Made by a program: the position numbers and the translations under genes. From positions 124,001 through 188,000 of the forward strand of contig UBJO01000011.1 of the NCBI GenBank assembly GCA_900465665.1: a stretch of 64,000 bases of DNA, written 5' to 3'. The notes below the pieces were generated by a model, which made no database searches, was not told the DNA's origin, and was given only the letters and a program-made list of their open reading frames with translations. Shown here piece by piece: positions 42,006 through 51,123 of this stretch. Position 1 is the first letter of the stretch; each line of letters opens with the position of its first letter. This DNA is from Hyphomicrobiales bacterium (GTDB lineage Bacteria > Pseudomonadota > Alphaproteobacteria > Rhizobiales > Rhizobiaceae).

Positions 42006-42751
42006 CAGGTTCCCACCGCCGCCGCGGTTTCGGCAACCAGGCCACCAAAGCGTCGATTACGCGACGCGAAGGTCTCGAGCGCCGCGTAAAGCGTCTCGCG
42101 GCTGAAATCCGGCCAGTAATCGGGAATGAAGATGAATTCGGAATAGGCCGCCTGCCAAAGCAGGAAGTTCGACAGGCGCTCTTCGCCGCTGGTGCGGATG
42201 ATGAGGTCGGGATCCGGGATGCCTGCCGTGTCCAGCCGGGCATTGATGAGCGCCGGCGTGATATCCTGCGAGCGCAGCCGCCCCTGCTCGACATCGCGAG
42301 CCAGGCTCGCCATGGCGCGGGCGATCTCGTCGCGCGAGCCATAGTTGAAGGCGATGATCAGCGTGAGCGCCGTGTTGGCCTTTGTGGTCTCTTCGGCGTC
42401 GATCAAGAGGTCGAGAATGTCGTTCTGCAAGCTGTGGCGATCGCCGATGATCTTCACGCGCACGTTCTGCTTGTGCAGTTCGGCGAGGTCGCGGCGGATG
42501 AACGCCTTCAGCAGCCCCAAAAGGTCCGACACCTCGGTTTCCGGACGGCGCCAGTTCTCCGACGAGAAGGCGAAGAGAGTGAGATACTTGACCCCGATGT
42601 CGCCCGCTGCGCGCACGGTCTCACGCACGGCGTCAACGCCCTTGCGATGCCCCATGGTGCGCGGCAACCCCCGCTGCTTTGCCCATCGACCGTTGCCATC
42701 CATGATGATGGCAACGTGTTCTGGCACAGTCACAAATGTTCTTTCCAACAT
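42005..42751 (-). CDS. uppS: Isoprenyl (undecaprenyl pyrophosphate) synthase
   Basis: A 248-residue cis-prenyltransferase that elongates farnesyl pyrophosphate to the C55 lipid carrier used for peptidoglycan and O-antigen. The signature [20 protein letters not shown] (about 15-34) includes the catalytic Asp. Later segments [19 protein letters not shown] and WPDFS are also family features. It lies between frr and cdsA, the usual order. Confidence 0.97.
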   Translation of the reverse strand: MLERTFVTVPEHVAIIMDGNGRWAKQRGLPRTMGHRKGVDAVRETVRAAGDIGVKYLTLFAFSSENWRRPETEVSDLLGLLKAFIRRDLAELHKQNVRVKIIGDRHSLQNDILDLLIDAEETTKANTALTLIIAFNYGSRDEIARAMASLARDVEQGRLRSQDITPALINARLDTAGIPDPDLIIRTSGEERLSNFLLWQAAYSEFIFIPDYWPDFSRETLYAALETFASRNRRFGGLVAETAAAVGT

Positions 42752-42795
42752 TTCCCGTCCGGTTTTTACAGTCCAAGGCGCAGGCGCTTTGCGCC

Positions 42796-43356
42796 TTAGA
42801 CCTGCATGATTTCCTTTTCCTTCTCGCCAAGCAAGCGGTCGACCTCAGAAATCGTGTCGTCTGTCATCTTCTGCACACGATCCGACTGCGAGCGGCTCAG
42901 GTCCTGCCCTATGACACCGTCCTTTTCGGCTTTCTTAAGGCCGTCCATGCCGTCACGGCGAACATGGCGAATCGCAACCTTACTTTTCTCGGCATAGTCG
43001 TGTGCGACCTTGACGAGCGACTTGCGGCGCTCTTCGTTGAGTTCGGGCAGCGGAATGCGCAGATTCTGGCCGTCGACGATCGGGTTGAGGCCAAGATTGG
43101 CTTCGCGGATCGCACGATCCACCGCGCCGACCATCGACTTGTCCCAGACCGAAATGCCGAGCATGCGCGGCTCCGGCACGGTCACGTTCGCGACCTGGTT
43201 GAGCGGCACGCGCGAACCATAGGCTTCGACCGTGACTGGGTCGAGAATGTTCGCTGATGCGCGACCGGTGCGCAGCGATGCGATATCGCTCTTGAACGCG
43301 TTGATCGCGCCATCCATGCGGCGCTTGATGTCGTTGATGTCGATGCCTTCACTCAT
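42796..43356 (-). CDS. frr: Ribosome recycling factor
   Basis: A 186-residue factor that, with EF-G, splits post-termination ribosomes. The family region [27 protein letters not shown] and the C-terminal [20 protein letters not shown] match RRF. I chose ATG at 43356 (MSEGIDIND) because it gives the standard length; an upstream in-frame start at 43407 adds 17 basic residues. It follows pyrH after 55 bp. Confidence 0.97.
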   Translation of the reverse strand: MSEGIDINDIKRRMDGAINAFKSDIASLRTGRASANILDPVTVEAYGSRVPLNQVANVTVPEPRMLGISVWDKSMVGAVDRAIREANLGLNPIVDGQNLRIPLPELNEERRKSLVKVAHDYAEKSKVAIRHVRRDGMDGLKKAEKDGVIGQDLSRSQSDRVQKMTDDTISEVDRLLGEKEKEIMQV

Positions 43357-43411
43357 AGCAGTGCTCCCGTCTCGGTAGAAGCTGCGGCGCGCTTTGGGCG
43401 CCGCCACTCTG

Positions 43412-44134
43412 TCAGTTGTCGGTAACGATGGTCTTCAGACCGCCGCCCCGGAGGATTTCAGCAAAACCGCCCTTCTCGTGGATCGAGAAGACGATGATCG
43501 GAATGGAATTTTCGCGTGCGAGTGCGACCGCCGCAACGTCCATGACAGCGAGGCCCTTGTCGAGCACTTCCTTGTGCGTCAGCTGGTCGAAGCGCGTGGC
43601 ATCGGGCACCTTCTTCGGATCGGCCGAATAGATACCGTCGACCTGCGTGCCCTTGAAGATCGCTTCGGCGCCCATTTCGGCGGCGCGAAGGGCAGCGGCC
43701 GAGTCGGTCGTGAAGAACGGGTTGCCGGTACCACCGGCGAAGATCACCACACGGCCCAGCGACAGATGATAAAGCGTGGCGCGCTGCGAGAAGCTCTCGC
43801 AAATCTCCGGCATGGCGATCGCCGACAGCACCACGGTATCGATGTTGAGCTTGCGCAGCGAGGTCGCCAGCGCCAGCGCGTTGATGACGGTCGCGAGCAT
43901 GCCCATGTGGTCGCCCGTGACGCGGTCACCGCCCTTGGAAGCGACGGCCACGCCGCGGAAGATGTTGCCGCCGCCGACGACGACGCCGACTTCCACACCC
44001 ATCTGCCGCGCTTCGGCTATGTCGGCCGCAATGCGGTCGGCCACCGCTACATCGATTCCAAATCCCTGGCTGCCCATGAGGGCTTCGCCGGAAGCCTTGA
44101 GTAGAACACGTTTGTAGACAGGCTCTGACGACAT
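43412..44134 (-). CDS. pyrH: Uridylate kinase
   Basis: A 240-residue hexameric UMP kinase of the amino-acid-kinase fold, phosphorylating UMP to UDP. Motifs: [21 protein letters not shown] at the start, [27 protein letters not shown], and [17 protein letters not shown]. It lies between tsf and frr as in most bacteria. The start at 44134 (MSSEPVYKR) is chosen over 44182. A strong hairpin (44174-44205) sits in the 93-bp gap to tsf. Confidence 0.97.
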   Translation of the reverse strand: MSSEPVYKRVLLKASGEALMGSQGFGIDVAVADRIAADIAEARQMGVEVGVVVGGGNIFRGVAVASKGGDRVTGDHMGMLATVINALALATSLRKLNIDTVVLSAIAMPEICESFSQRATLYHLSLGRVVIFAGGTGNPFFTTDSAAALRAAEMGAEAIFKGTQVDGIYSADPKKVPDATRFDQLTHKEVLDKGLAVMDVAAVALARENSIPIIVFSIHEKGGFAEILRGGGLKTIVTDN

Positions 44135-44173
44135 CTTGGCTCCTCGTATATTACCGCTGAGTGCCGGATACAC

Positions 44174-44205
44174 GAAGGGCACCGCGTTGTCACGCGATGC
44201 CCTTC
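44174..44205 (-). terminator. Hairpin between tsf and pyrH (possible attenuator)
   Basis: GAAGGGCA...TGCCCTTC arms continue into GCGT/ACGC pairs, giving a long stem of about 13 pairs with one mismatch. There is no U-tract after it on the minus strand, so it may lower readthrough or protect the rpsB-tsf mRNA rather than terminate fully. Confidence 0.4.
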
Positions 44206-44227
44206 TGTTTTCACATATATAGGACGA

Positions 44228-45154
44228 TCAGCTCTTGGCGACAGCAGCCACTTCAGCAGCGAAATCGCTCTCTTCCTTCTCGACGCCTTCGCCGAGCAGG
44301 AGGCGCGCCATGCCGACGACTTCGATCTTGGCGCCGGCTTCCTTGGCAGCGGCCTCAACAGCAGCACCGACCGTCAGGTCGGGGTTGATGACGAAAGCCT
44401 GCGAGAGAAGAGCAACTTCTTCGAAGAACTTGCGCATGCGGCCGTCGACCATCTTTTCGATGATGGCTTCCGGCTTGCCGGATTCGCGAGCCTGTTCGAT
44501 GAAGACGTTACGTTCGCGTTCTGCAACGGTAGCGTCGACTTCTTCAGCGCGGATCGCGAGCGGGTTGGTCGCAGCGATGTGCATGGCAACCTGGCGACCG
44601 ATCGAGGTCAGGACAGCCTTGTCGCCTTCCGACTTCAGGGCAACCAGAACTCCGAGCTTGCCGATGCCGTCGCCGGCAGCGTTGTGGATGTAGGTCGCAA
44701 CAACGCCGTGTTCGACTTCGAGCTTGGCAGAGCGGCGCAGCGTCATGTTTTCGCCGATGGTGGCGATCGCGTCCTTGATCGTGTCGGCGACCGGCTTGCC
44801 GGATGCCGGGTAGGTCGCAGCCGAGATGGCTTCAACCGAACCGTCGGTCGTCAGGGCAACGTTGGCGATGCCACGAACCAGATCCTGGAAGGCGTCGTTA
44901 CGGGCAACGAAGTCGGTTTCCGAGTTGAGCTCGACGACAACAGCCTTGTGGCCGGCGCCGGCGATGGCAACGAGGCCTTCAGCAGCAGCGCGACCAGCCT
45001 TCTTGTCGGCCTTCGAGATGCCCTTTGCGCGGAGCCAGTCGATCGATGCTTCGATGTCGCCGTTGTTTTCCACCAGCGCCTTCTTGCAGTCCATCATGCC
45101 TGCGCCGGACTTCTCGCGCAGTTCCTTCACCAGTGCAGCCGTAATCTCGGTCAT
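44228..45154 (-). CDS. tsf: Elongation factor Ts
   Basis: A 308-residue guanine-nucleotide exchange factor for EF-Tu. The N-terminal UBA-like domain with [20 protein letters not shown] (about 9-28) and the core segment [15 protein letters not shown], which contacts EF-Tu, are intact. It follows rpsB after 245 bp, the universal rpsB-tsf order. A hairpin in that gap (45311-45347) may act as an attenuator. Confidence 0.98.
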   Translation of the reverse strand: MTEITAALVKELREKSGAGMMDCKKALVENNGDIEASIDWLRAKGISKADKKAGRAAAEGLVAIAGAGHKAVVVELNSETDFVARNDAFQDLVRGIANVALTTDGSVEAISAATYPASGKPVADTIKDAIATIGENMTLRRSAKLEVEHGVVATYIHNAAGDGIGKLGVLVALKSEGDKAVLTSIGRQVAMHIAATNPLAIRAEEVDATVAERERNVFIEQARESGKPEAIIEKMVDGRMRKFFEEVALLSQAFVINPDLTVGAAVEAAAKEAGAKIEVVGMARLLLGEGVEKEESDFAAEVAAVAKS

Positions 45155-45310
45155 AAGCTTCCTCTTGTCGGTTCAAACGGTGGCCCGCGAAAGGCGGTGC
45201 GGCACCGGATTGAGGCACGAAATGTACCTGTATGTATGACAGCGTGATGAATGACGCGTCATAACGAAACTCAAATGGCGAGAGACTTTTTCCCCTCGCC
45301 TGAAATGGTC

Positions 45311-45347
45311 AAGGCCGCCCAACTTCATGAAAGTCGCGAGCGGCCTT
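45311..45347 (-). terminator. Possible attenuator hairpin in the rpsB-tsf gap
   Basis: AAGGCCGC (45311-45318) pairs with GCGGCCTT (45340-45347) around a 21-base loop that can form an inner ACTT/AAGT stem. The minus strand lacks a U-tract after it. Location between rpsB and tsf matches the attenuator position known in other bacteria, but the evidence is weak. Confidence 0.3.
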
Positions 45348-45399
45348 TTCCCAATCTCTGGAAAGCACGGCGGACCAATCGATCCACCTGCTTCTTTTA

Positions 45400-46167
45400 T
45401 CAGGCTTCGGCTTCGCCTTCGAGCGCCGGCTCAGCCGGAGCTTCGATCGATGCACCGAGGTCACGGCCCGACGAGCTCTGCTGACGAGCGATACCGTCGA
45501 TGGCAGCGCGCGAGATCAGGTCGCAGTAGAGGGCGATGGCGCGCGAAGCGTCGTCGTTGCCGGGGATCGGATAGTCGATCAGGTCCGGGTCGCAGTTCGA
45601 GTCGATGATCGCGACAACCGGGATGCCGAGGCGCTTGGCTTCGTCGATCGCGATCTTTTCCTTGTTGGTATCGATGATGAACATCAGGTCCGGCGTGCCG
45701 CCCATGTCCTTGATACCACCGAGAGCCTTGTCGAGCTTTTCGCGCTCGCGCTCGAGGTTCAGGCGCTCTTTCTTATTGTAGCCGGACTGTTCCGAAGACA
45801 GGATCTCGTCGAGCTTGCGCAGACGCTGGATCGAGTTCGAAATCGTCTTCCAGTTGGTCATCATGCCGCCGAGCCAACGCGAGTTGACGTAGTACTGAGC
45901 GGAACGCTTGGCCGAGTCAGCGATGAGCTCGGAAGCCTGGCGCTTGGTGCCAACGAACAGAACGCGGCCGCCACGGGCTACGGTGTCGGAAACAGCCTGC
46001 AGAGCGCGCGACAGAAGCGGAACCGTCTGTGCGAGGTCGATGATGTGGATGTTGTTACGATCGCCGAAAATGTACGGCTTCATCTTCGGGTTCCAGCGGT
46101 GAGTCTGGTGACCAAAGTGGACGCCTGCTTCAAGCAGCTGGCGCATAGAAAAATCGGGCAATGCCAT
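45400..46167 (-). CDS. rpsB: 30S ribosomal protein S2
   Basis: A 255-residue small-subunit protein. It begins [20 protein letters not shown] and contains [21 protein letters not shown]-like text ([18 protein letters not shown]) and [20 protein letters not shown], both family signatures. The C-terminal 20 residues are acidic and Ala-rich ([14 protein letters not shown]), longer than in E. coli. The 215-bp upstream region probably holds its promoter and leader, including a TCCGG/CCGGA hairpin about 80 bases from the ATG. Confidence 0.98.
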   Translation of the reverse strand: MALPDFSMRQLLEAGVHFGHQTHRWNPKMKPYIFGDRNNIHIIDLAQTVPLLSRALQAVSDTVARGGRVLFVGTKRQASELIADSAKRSAQYYVNSRWLGGMMTNWKTISNSIQRLRKLDEILSSEQSGYNKKERLNLEREREKLDKALGGIKDMGGTPDLMFIIDTNKEKIAIDEAKRLGIPVVAIIDSNCDPDLIDYPIPGNDDASRAIALYCDLISRAAIDGIARQQSSSGRDLGASIEAPAEPALEGEAEA

Positions 46168-46382
46168 GCCTTGTTATCCTTTTCCGGTTGAACCTCCGCA
46201 AGGCGAACAGCACTCTCTTCGAGAATGCCACCGGGCGGAACCATCCGGATTTCTCCCGGACAATCCCATGCCTTACGTGTGGAATGCGGGGGCCATACCC
46301 TCCCCGCCCCGGAAAATCAAGCCTTATCGGCAAAATAACCGCTATGCCCGGCCTTTAGGCACATTCCCGACCCTTGGGCGGA

Positions 46383-47090
46383 TCAGTCGGCGTCGCAGGG
46401 CCAGCTTGTCGGCGTCGCCATGCCCTGTGGTAGTTTGGTCTTCGAATCGCCGCAGGCCAGTGCCACCTGCGCCTCGTCGAGGCCGGTCGCCTGCGACAGA
46501 TCCAGTCCGCTAATCCTTGTCAGGAACAGGAAGGCGCGGTCGAACGAGATCGGACCGGTGAAGGTGGCGCCGCTGAGATCGGCGCGCGACAGGTTGGTCA
46601 GCGAGAAATTCGCGCCGGTGACATCGGCGCCCTTGAAGGTGACGCGGCCGAGCTCGGCTTTCTCGAAGTTTACGCCCTTCAGCGTCGCGCCGTTGAAATT
46701 GGCGCGCTGCAGCTCCGCGCCTGTGAAATTGGCGCCCTCGGCATTCACACCCTCAAAGCCGGAACGATAGGCCTCGACCTTGGAGAAATTGGCCTTGGTC
46801 AGGTCGGAACCGGTAAACCAGGTGCGAACCAGCGTTGCCTTCTCCAGGTTGGCGGCGGCGAGATTGGTGTGGCTGAGATTGGTGAGCGTGAAATCGGCGT
46901 CGGCGAGATTTCCCTTCTGGAAATCGCCACCCTGCAGCATCAGGTTCTTCTTGCTGCAACCGCCCCAATCAATACCGGCCGTAGCGGTCGAGCCGCAATC
47001 GGCCGCGGAGATCGAACTTGTAAACACCGCTGCCCCCACCGAAGCAGCCAAGGCCATCGCGGCCACGATCGATACTCTAAAGCCTGGCAA
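46383..47090 (-). CDS. Secreted pentapeptide-repeat protein
   Basis: About 235 residues. An N-terminal signal peptide (PGFRVSIVAAMALAASVG...SISA) is followed by tandem A(D/N)LxX-type pentapeptides (GNLADADFTLTNLSHTNLA, GANFTGAELQRANF, LSRADLSGATF) from about residue 50 to 190, forming a right-handed beta-helix. Cysteines flank the repeats (near AADCGS, GGCSKK, LACGDS and WPCDAD), suggesting periplasmic disulfides. No ATG fits; TTG at 47090 has GGAG eight bases upstream and gives a proper signal peptide. Function unknown; pentapeptide proteins often mimic nucleic acid or scaffold complexes. Confidence 0.8.
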   Translation of the reverse strand: MPGFRVSIVAAMALAASVGAAVFTSSISAADCGSTATAGIDWGGCSKKNLMLQGGDFQKGNLADADFTLTNLSHTNLAAANLEKATLVRTWFTGSDLTKANFSKVEAYRSGFEGVNAEGANFTGAELQRANFNGATLKGVNFEKAELGRVTFKGADVTGANFSLTNLSRADLSGATFTGPISFDRAFLFLTRISGLDLSQATGLDEAQVALACGDSKTKLPQGMATPTSWPCDAD

Positions 47091-47189
47091 TATATGCACT
47101 CCGCTTGCCGTCAATGCTCACTATAGAGCGATGTCTAGCACAGAGCGCGTCGCTTTGCATACGGTATCAAATTGAAACGACGAAATCGT

Positions 47190-48038
47190 TCAACGCGTGC
47201 AATTACTTACAGGCGAGGTTTTGGCGTCCAGAAGCTCCAGCTTGGAGAGCTTTCCGGTCAGGACGAAATCGCCGTAATCCATCGTCAGGTCGCGCGTGAT
47301 GCCGTTCTCGTAGAGCTTGAACGACATGCGATAGACCGGAAGAGCGTCGGTCTTGGTGTTTTCGTTGAAGTAGGAAATGGTCACCGGCCAGAAGCTCGTC
47401 TTGGAAAAGGCACCGGCATTGCCAGCATCGGCCTCGTCGCTGACAGGTGTCACCGCCTTGCCGACAACCGTTGTCGTCGCCAGCGCCTTGTCGCCATCAT
47501 CCGAGCCATCGAAGACGCGGGCCTCGAACAGGCGGGTGCCGGCCTTGGCGTTCTTGATGACGTCCATCATATGCTCGGTCGGGAAGCGGCTGGCGGCCAG
47601 CTGCAGCTCCTTGCTCGATGGCTGCTTCAGATCGACCTTGGTACCGTCGGCCTGGTCCTGGGCCGCACCGTTCACTTCCTTGTCGAGCTGGTCGTCGGTG
47701 AAGGACTTGGTGTCGAACGTAAACTTGCGGTCCTTCAGGTTCTCGAACGTGTTGGTCTGCTGATCGCTGACGCGCACGGCGTCGCCTGTATCGATCTGCG
47801 TGACAAAGCGGAACTTCGTGGTGTAGCCGGTGCAATAGTCGCCGTCGAACTCGTAGACCATGCGGCCGGACATGCCCGAAATGCCGGAACGTTCCGACGC
47901 ATCCTTCAGTTCCAGATCGTAGATCGCCCGATGCGCGATCAGGCCCGTGGCCATCACTGCGCCGGCAGCGGGTGTCGCCGCATGAGCGGTTGCCGAAACG
48001 CCTGCAAGGAACAGCGCGGCAAGACTCGATCGGACCAT
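47190..48038 (-). CDS. EipB-like periplasmic cell-envelope protein (DUF1849)
   Basis: A 282-residue protein with a signal peptide (VRSSLAALFLAGVSATAHA) and a beta-rich body starting LIAHRAIYDLELKDASERSGI. It matches the DUF1849 family, whose Brucella member EipB is a periplasmic beta-spiral protein needed for envelope integrity. Two cysteines (DYCTGY near residue 70 and SNCTR at the C-terminus) correspond to the conserved disulfide of that family. The ATG at 48038 has AGGAGA upstream. It lies 99 bp upstream of the pentapeptide-repeat gene on the same strand. Confidence 0.87.
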   Translation of the reverse strand: MVRSSLAALFLAGVSATAHAATPAAGAVMATGLIAHRAIYDLELKDASERSGISGMSGRMVYEFDGDYCTGYTTKFRFVTQIDTGDAVRVSDQQTNTFENLKDRKFTFDTKSFTDDQLDKEVNGAAQDQADGTKVDLKQPSSKELQLAASRFPTEHMMDVIKNAKAGTRLFEARVFDGSDDGDKALATTTVVGKAVTPVSDEADAGNAGAFSKTSFWPVTISYFNENTKTDALPVYRMSFKLYENGITRDLTMDYGDFVLTGKLSKLELLDAKTSPVSNCTR

Positions 48039-48174
48039 AGATAATCTCCTGTTGGACTCACCAACGATGTTATAAGAACGCATCCGGCTAAATCGAGGCT
48101 CGATCGTGTCACAAAATTGATTCAAGCCCAGATGCATAGTTTTAGAACTATTCACAACAAAAGCGGAGAAGAAA

Positions 48175-48642
48175 ATGTCCGATCAGATCGCAGCACGGCT
48201 CAAAGAGATGGGGATATCCCTGCCCCAGGCTGCAGCACCCGCAGCCAACTACGTTTCCTACGTCATCTCGGGCAACGTGCTGCACATCTCCGGCCAGTTG
48301 CCGATCGAAAACGGCAAGATCGCGGTTACCGGCCACCTCGGCCGCAATGTCGACGTCGCCACGGGCCAGCGTGCCGCTGAACTGTGCGTCATCAACATCC
48401 TGGCGCAGGCAAGTGCTGCACTCGGCGGCGATCTTGGCCGCATCAAGCGCGTGATCAAGCTGAACGGCTTCGTGGCCTCCGTGCCTGAATTCGTCGAGCA
48501 GCACCTCGTCATCAACGGCGCATCGAACCTGATCGCCAATGTTCTCGGCGATGCCGGCAAGCATGCCCGTGCCGCCGTCGGCATGGCAGCGCTGCCTATG
48601 AACGCCGCCGTCGAAATCGATGCCATCATGGAAATCGCGTAA
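48175..48642 (+). CDS. RidA/YjgF-YER057c-UK114 family protein
   Basis: A 155-residue protein of the Rid family, which hydrolyses reactive enamine/imine intermediates made by PLP enzymes. It has the long N-terminal insertion form (MSDQIAARLKEMGISLPQA), GNVLHISGQLP, and the C-terminal block HARAAVGMAALPMNAAVEID, where the Arg corresponds to the catalytic Arg of RidA. Its stop overlaps the next gene's ATG by one base (TAATG), so both are translated together. Confidence 0.9.
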   Translation: MSDQIAARLKEMGISLPQAAAPAANYVSYVISGNVLHISGQLPIENGKIAVTGHLGRNVDVATGQRAAELCVINILAQASAALGGDLGRIKRVIKLNGFVASVPEFVEQHLVINGASNLIANVLGDAGKHARAAVGMAALPMNAAVEIDAIMEIA

Positions 48643-49361
48643 TGACCTCTGCAGCATGGCTTAAGGAACGTCCCGTTGCCCACCGCGGCTATCACGACCA
48701 GAACAAGGTCGTCTGGGAAAACACGCTTTCCGCTTTCGCGCGCGCGGTCGAGGCCGGCTTTGCGATCGAATGCGACCTGCACTACGCCTCGGATGGCGTT
48801 CCCGTCGTCTTTCACGATGAGAATCTCGAACGCCTTTGCAATCTGAAGGGCGATGTGCGCGAGCGTACATCGAAGGAACTTGGCATGCTCTCGGTCGGCG
48901 GAACGGCCGACAAGATCCCGACGCTTCGCCAACTTCTCGAACTTGTGAAGGGAAAAGTGCCCCTCGTGATCGAGCTCAAGGGCCGCGAAACCGACGATGA
49001 AGGCTTCGTCGAGGCGGTGCTGGAAGAGCTCGAGGGCTATGAAGGCCAGGTTGCGCTGATGAGCTTCGACCATTGGCTCCTGAAGGAACTGAAGGCGCTG
49101 AACGCGCCCTACCCGATCGGGCTGACGGCTGGCGGAAACAAGCCTGAGGAGTTCCAAGCCCATGAAAAGGCTATGAAACATGGTCTCGACTTCATTTCCT
49201 ATTTCTATGCCGACCTGCCCAACCCCTTCATCACGGCAGAGCGCGAAAAGGGCATCGTCGTCATCACCTGGACGGTTCGTGACGAGAAGGCGCGCAAGCA
49301 CACTTTCGAAAACGCCGACCAGATGACCTTCGAGGGCTTCGACCCGCGCGCGTCCGTTTGA
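48642..49361 (+). CDS. Glycerophosphodiester phosphodiesterase family protein
   Basis: A 239-residue GDPD-family TIM barrel that would hydrolyse glycerophosphodiesters to glycerol-3-phosphate and an alcohol. The active-site elements are visible: VAHRGYHD (catalytic His), ENTLSAFARAVEAGFAIECDLHYASDG (metal-binding Glu and Asp) and VVFHDENLERL. There is no signal peptide, so it is cytoplasmic. It is coupled to the RidA gene. Confidence 0.92.
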   Translation: MTSAAWLKERPVAHRGYHDQNKVVWENTLSAFARAVEAGFAIECDLHYASDGVPVVFHDENLERLCNLKGDVRERTSKELGMLSVGGTADKIPTLRQLLELVKGKVPLVIELKGRETDDEGFVEAVLEELEGYEGQVALMSFDHWLLKELKALNAPYPIGLTAGGNKPEEFQAHEKAMKHGLDFISYFYADLPNPFITAEREKGIVVITWTVRDEKARKHTFENADQMTFEGFDPRASV

Positions 49362-49454
49362 CGCTCGCTTTTTCAACAAGCCCTCGCTTTTTCATCAAGA
49401 TATGCGCAGACTGGCAATGCCCCCAAATCATTGAAACGGTCTCGCATTCGCTCC

Positions 49455-50645
49455 ATGACTGATGAACTTTCAATCCGCATAGAGCGGTCTTTCACCGCGA
49501 TTTCCCCGGAGAGCTGGTCCAAGCTCGCCGGGGCTTCCCGATCAAACACATCGATCGCCTACAACCCCTTCGTCTCGCATGCCTTCCTGTCGTCGCTCGA
49601 GGAATCGGGATCGGCAACCGCGGAGACGGGCTGGCTCGGGCACCACATGCTGCTCGAGACGGAAGACGGACGCCTCGTCGGCGCCCTTCCCGGCTATCTG
49701 AAGAACCACAGCCGCGGCGAATATGTCTTCGACCACGGCTGGGCCGACGCCTTCGAACGCGCCGGCGGACGCTATTATCCGAAGCTGCAATGCTCGATCC
49801 CCTTTACGCCCGCCACCGGCCCTCGCCTTCTGGTCGCCGAGGATTATCCGCGTCTGGCCGTACAGGACGCGATGGCGGAAAGCCTGAAGGAAGTCGTGCG
49901 ACGGCTTGGCGTATCCTCCGCGCACATCACCTTCGTGCCCGACGACGAGATGGCGGTGCTGGAGAGCGAGGAGTATCTGCACCGCACCGACCAGCAGTTC
50001 CACTTCATCAACGAAGGCTATGCCAACCACGATGAATTTCTGGAAACGCTCGCTTCGCGCAAACGCAAGGCGCTTCGCAAGGAACGCCGCGCAGCACTCG
50101 AAAACGGCATCAGCATCGACTGGCTGACCGGCAGCGACCTCACCGAGGATATCTGGGACCAGTTCTTCACCTTCTACATGGATACCGGCAGCCGCAAATG
50201 GGGGCGGCCCTATCTGACGCGAGAATTCTACTCGCTGATCGGCGAGCGCATGCCCGAGGATATCCTGCTTGTCATGGCCAAGCACAATGGCCGCTATGTT
50301 GCCGGCGCCATCAACTTCATCGGTTCCGAAACGCTTTACGGCCGACACTGGGGCTGCATCGAGGATCATCCCTTCCTGCATTTCGAGGTCTGCTATCACC
50401 AGGCGATCGACTTTGCGCTCGCCAAGGGGCTGAAGCGGGTGGAGGCCGGCGCGCAGGGAGAGCACAAGTTGGCCCGAGGTTACCTGCCGGTGACAACGCA
50501 CTCGGCCCACTATGTCGCCCATGCGGGCCTGCGCCAGGCGATCGGCGATTATCTCGCCCGCGAACGCGACGACGTCGAGCACATGAACGAGATTTTGAGC
50601 GAGCACAGCCCGTTCCGTCGCGGCGAGCGGCTACAGGAGGATTGA
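49455..50645 (+). CDS. FemAB-like/DUF482 GNAT-fold acyltransferase
   Basis: A 396-residue protein. Segments such as NPFVSHAFLSSLEESGSA, LPGYLKNHSRGEYVFDHGWADA, KRKALRKERRAA and LYGRHWGCIEDHPFLHFEVCYHQ match the DUF482 family, a GNAT-fold relative of FemAB peptidyl transferases annotated as 'peptidoglycan biosynthesis protein'. The acceptor is unknown. The ATG at 49455 is preferred over a TTG at 49431. It follows the phosphodiesterase gene after 93 bp and precedes the HIT gene by 52 bp. Confidence 0.85.
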   Translation: MTDELSIRIERSFTAISPESWSKLAGASRSNTSIAYNPFVSHAFLSSLEESGSATAETGWLGHHMLLETEDGRLVGALPGYLKNHSRGEYVFDHGWADAFERAGGRYYPKLQCSIPFTPATGPRLLVAEDYPRLAVQDAMAESLKEVVRRLGVSSAHITFVPDDEMAVLESEEYLHRTDQQFHFINEGYANHDEFLETLASRKRKALRKERRAALENGISIDWLTGSDLTEDIWDQFFTFYMDTGSRKWGRPYLTREFYSLIGERMPEDILLVMAKHNGRYVAGAINFIGSETLYGRHWGCIEDHPFLHFEVCYHQAIDFALAKGLKRVEAGAQGEHKLARGYLPVTTHSAHYVAHAGLRQAIGDYLARERDDVEHMNEILSEHSPFRRGERLQED

Positions 50646-50697
50646 CGCCCTCGCCTCAGCCGCGCTACGCGAACACGACACCATCAGGAGAGACAAG

Positions 50698-51123
50698 ATG
50701 ACGAGCGCGGCCTACGACACCAACAACATCTTCGCCAAGATCCTGCGTGGCGAGATCCCCTCGGTCAAGGTCTACGAAGACGAGCACACGCTAGCCTTCA
50801 TGGATGTGATGCCGCAGGCGCCGGGCCATGTGCTTGTCGTGCCCAAGGCCGCCTCGCGCAATCTTCTCGACGCCGATCCGGCAGCGCTGGCCAAGACCAT
50901 CCCCGTTGTCCAGACGATCGCCAACGCGGTGAAGGAAGCCTTCGACGCCGACGGCGTCTTCGTCTGCCAGTTCAACGAACCGGCGGCCGGCCAGACCGTC
51001 TTCCACCTGCACTTCCACGTCATCCCACGCCACGACGGCATCGCGCTGAAGCCGCATTCCGGCCAGATGGAAGATGGCGCCGTGCTGGCGGCGAATGCGG
51101 AGAAGATCAAAGCGGAGCTTTGA
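50698..51123 (+). CDS. HIT family protein
   Basis: A 141-residue histidine-triad hydrolase/transferase. The triad HLHFHVIP (H-x-H-x-H) is near residues 103-110, and the N-terminal segment FAKILRGEIPSVKVYEDE is typical of HinT-like proteins, which cleave nucleotide phosphoramidates or acyl-AMP. AGGAGA is 7 bases before the ATG. Its last 17 bases overlap the convergent PAP2 gene. Confidence 0.93.
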   Translation: MTSAAYDTNNIFAKILRGEIPSVKVYEDEHTLAFMDVMPQAPGHVLVVPKAASRNLLDADPAALAKTIPVVQTIANAVKEAFDADGVFVCQFNEPAAGQTVFHLHFHVIPRHDGIALKPHSGQMEDGAVLAANAEKIKAEL

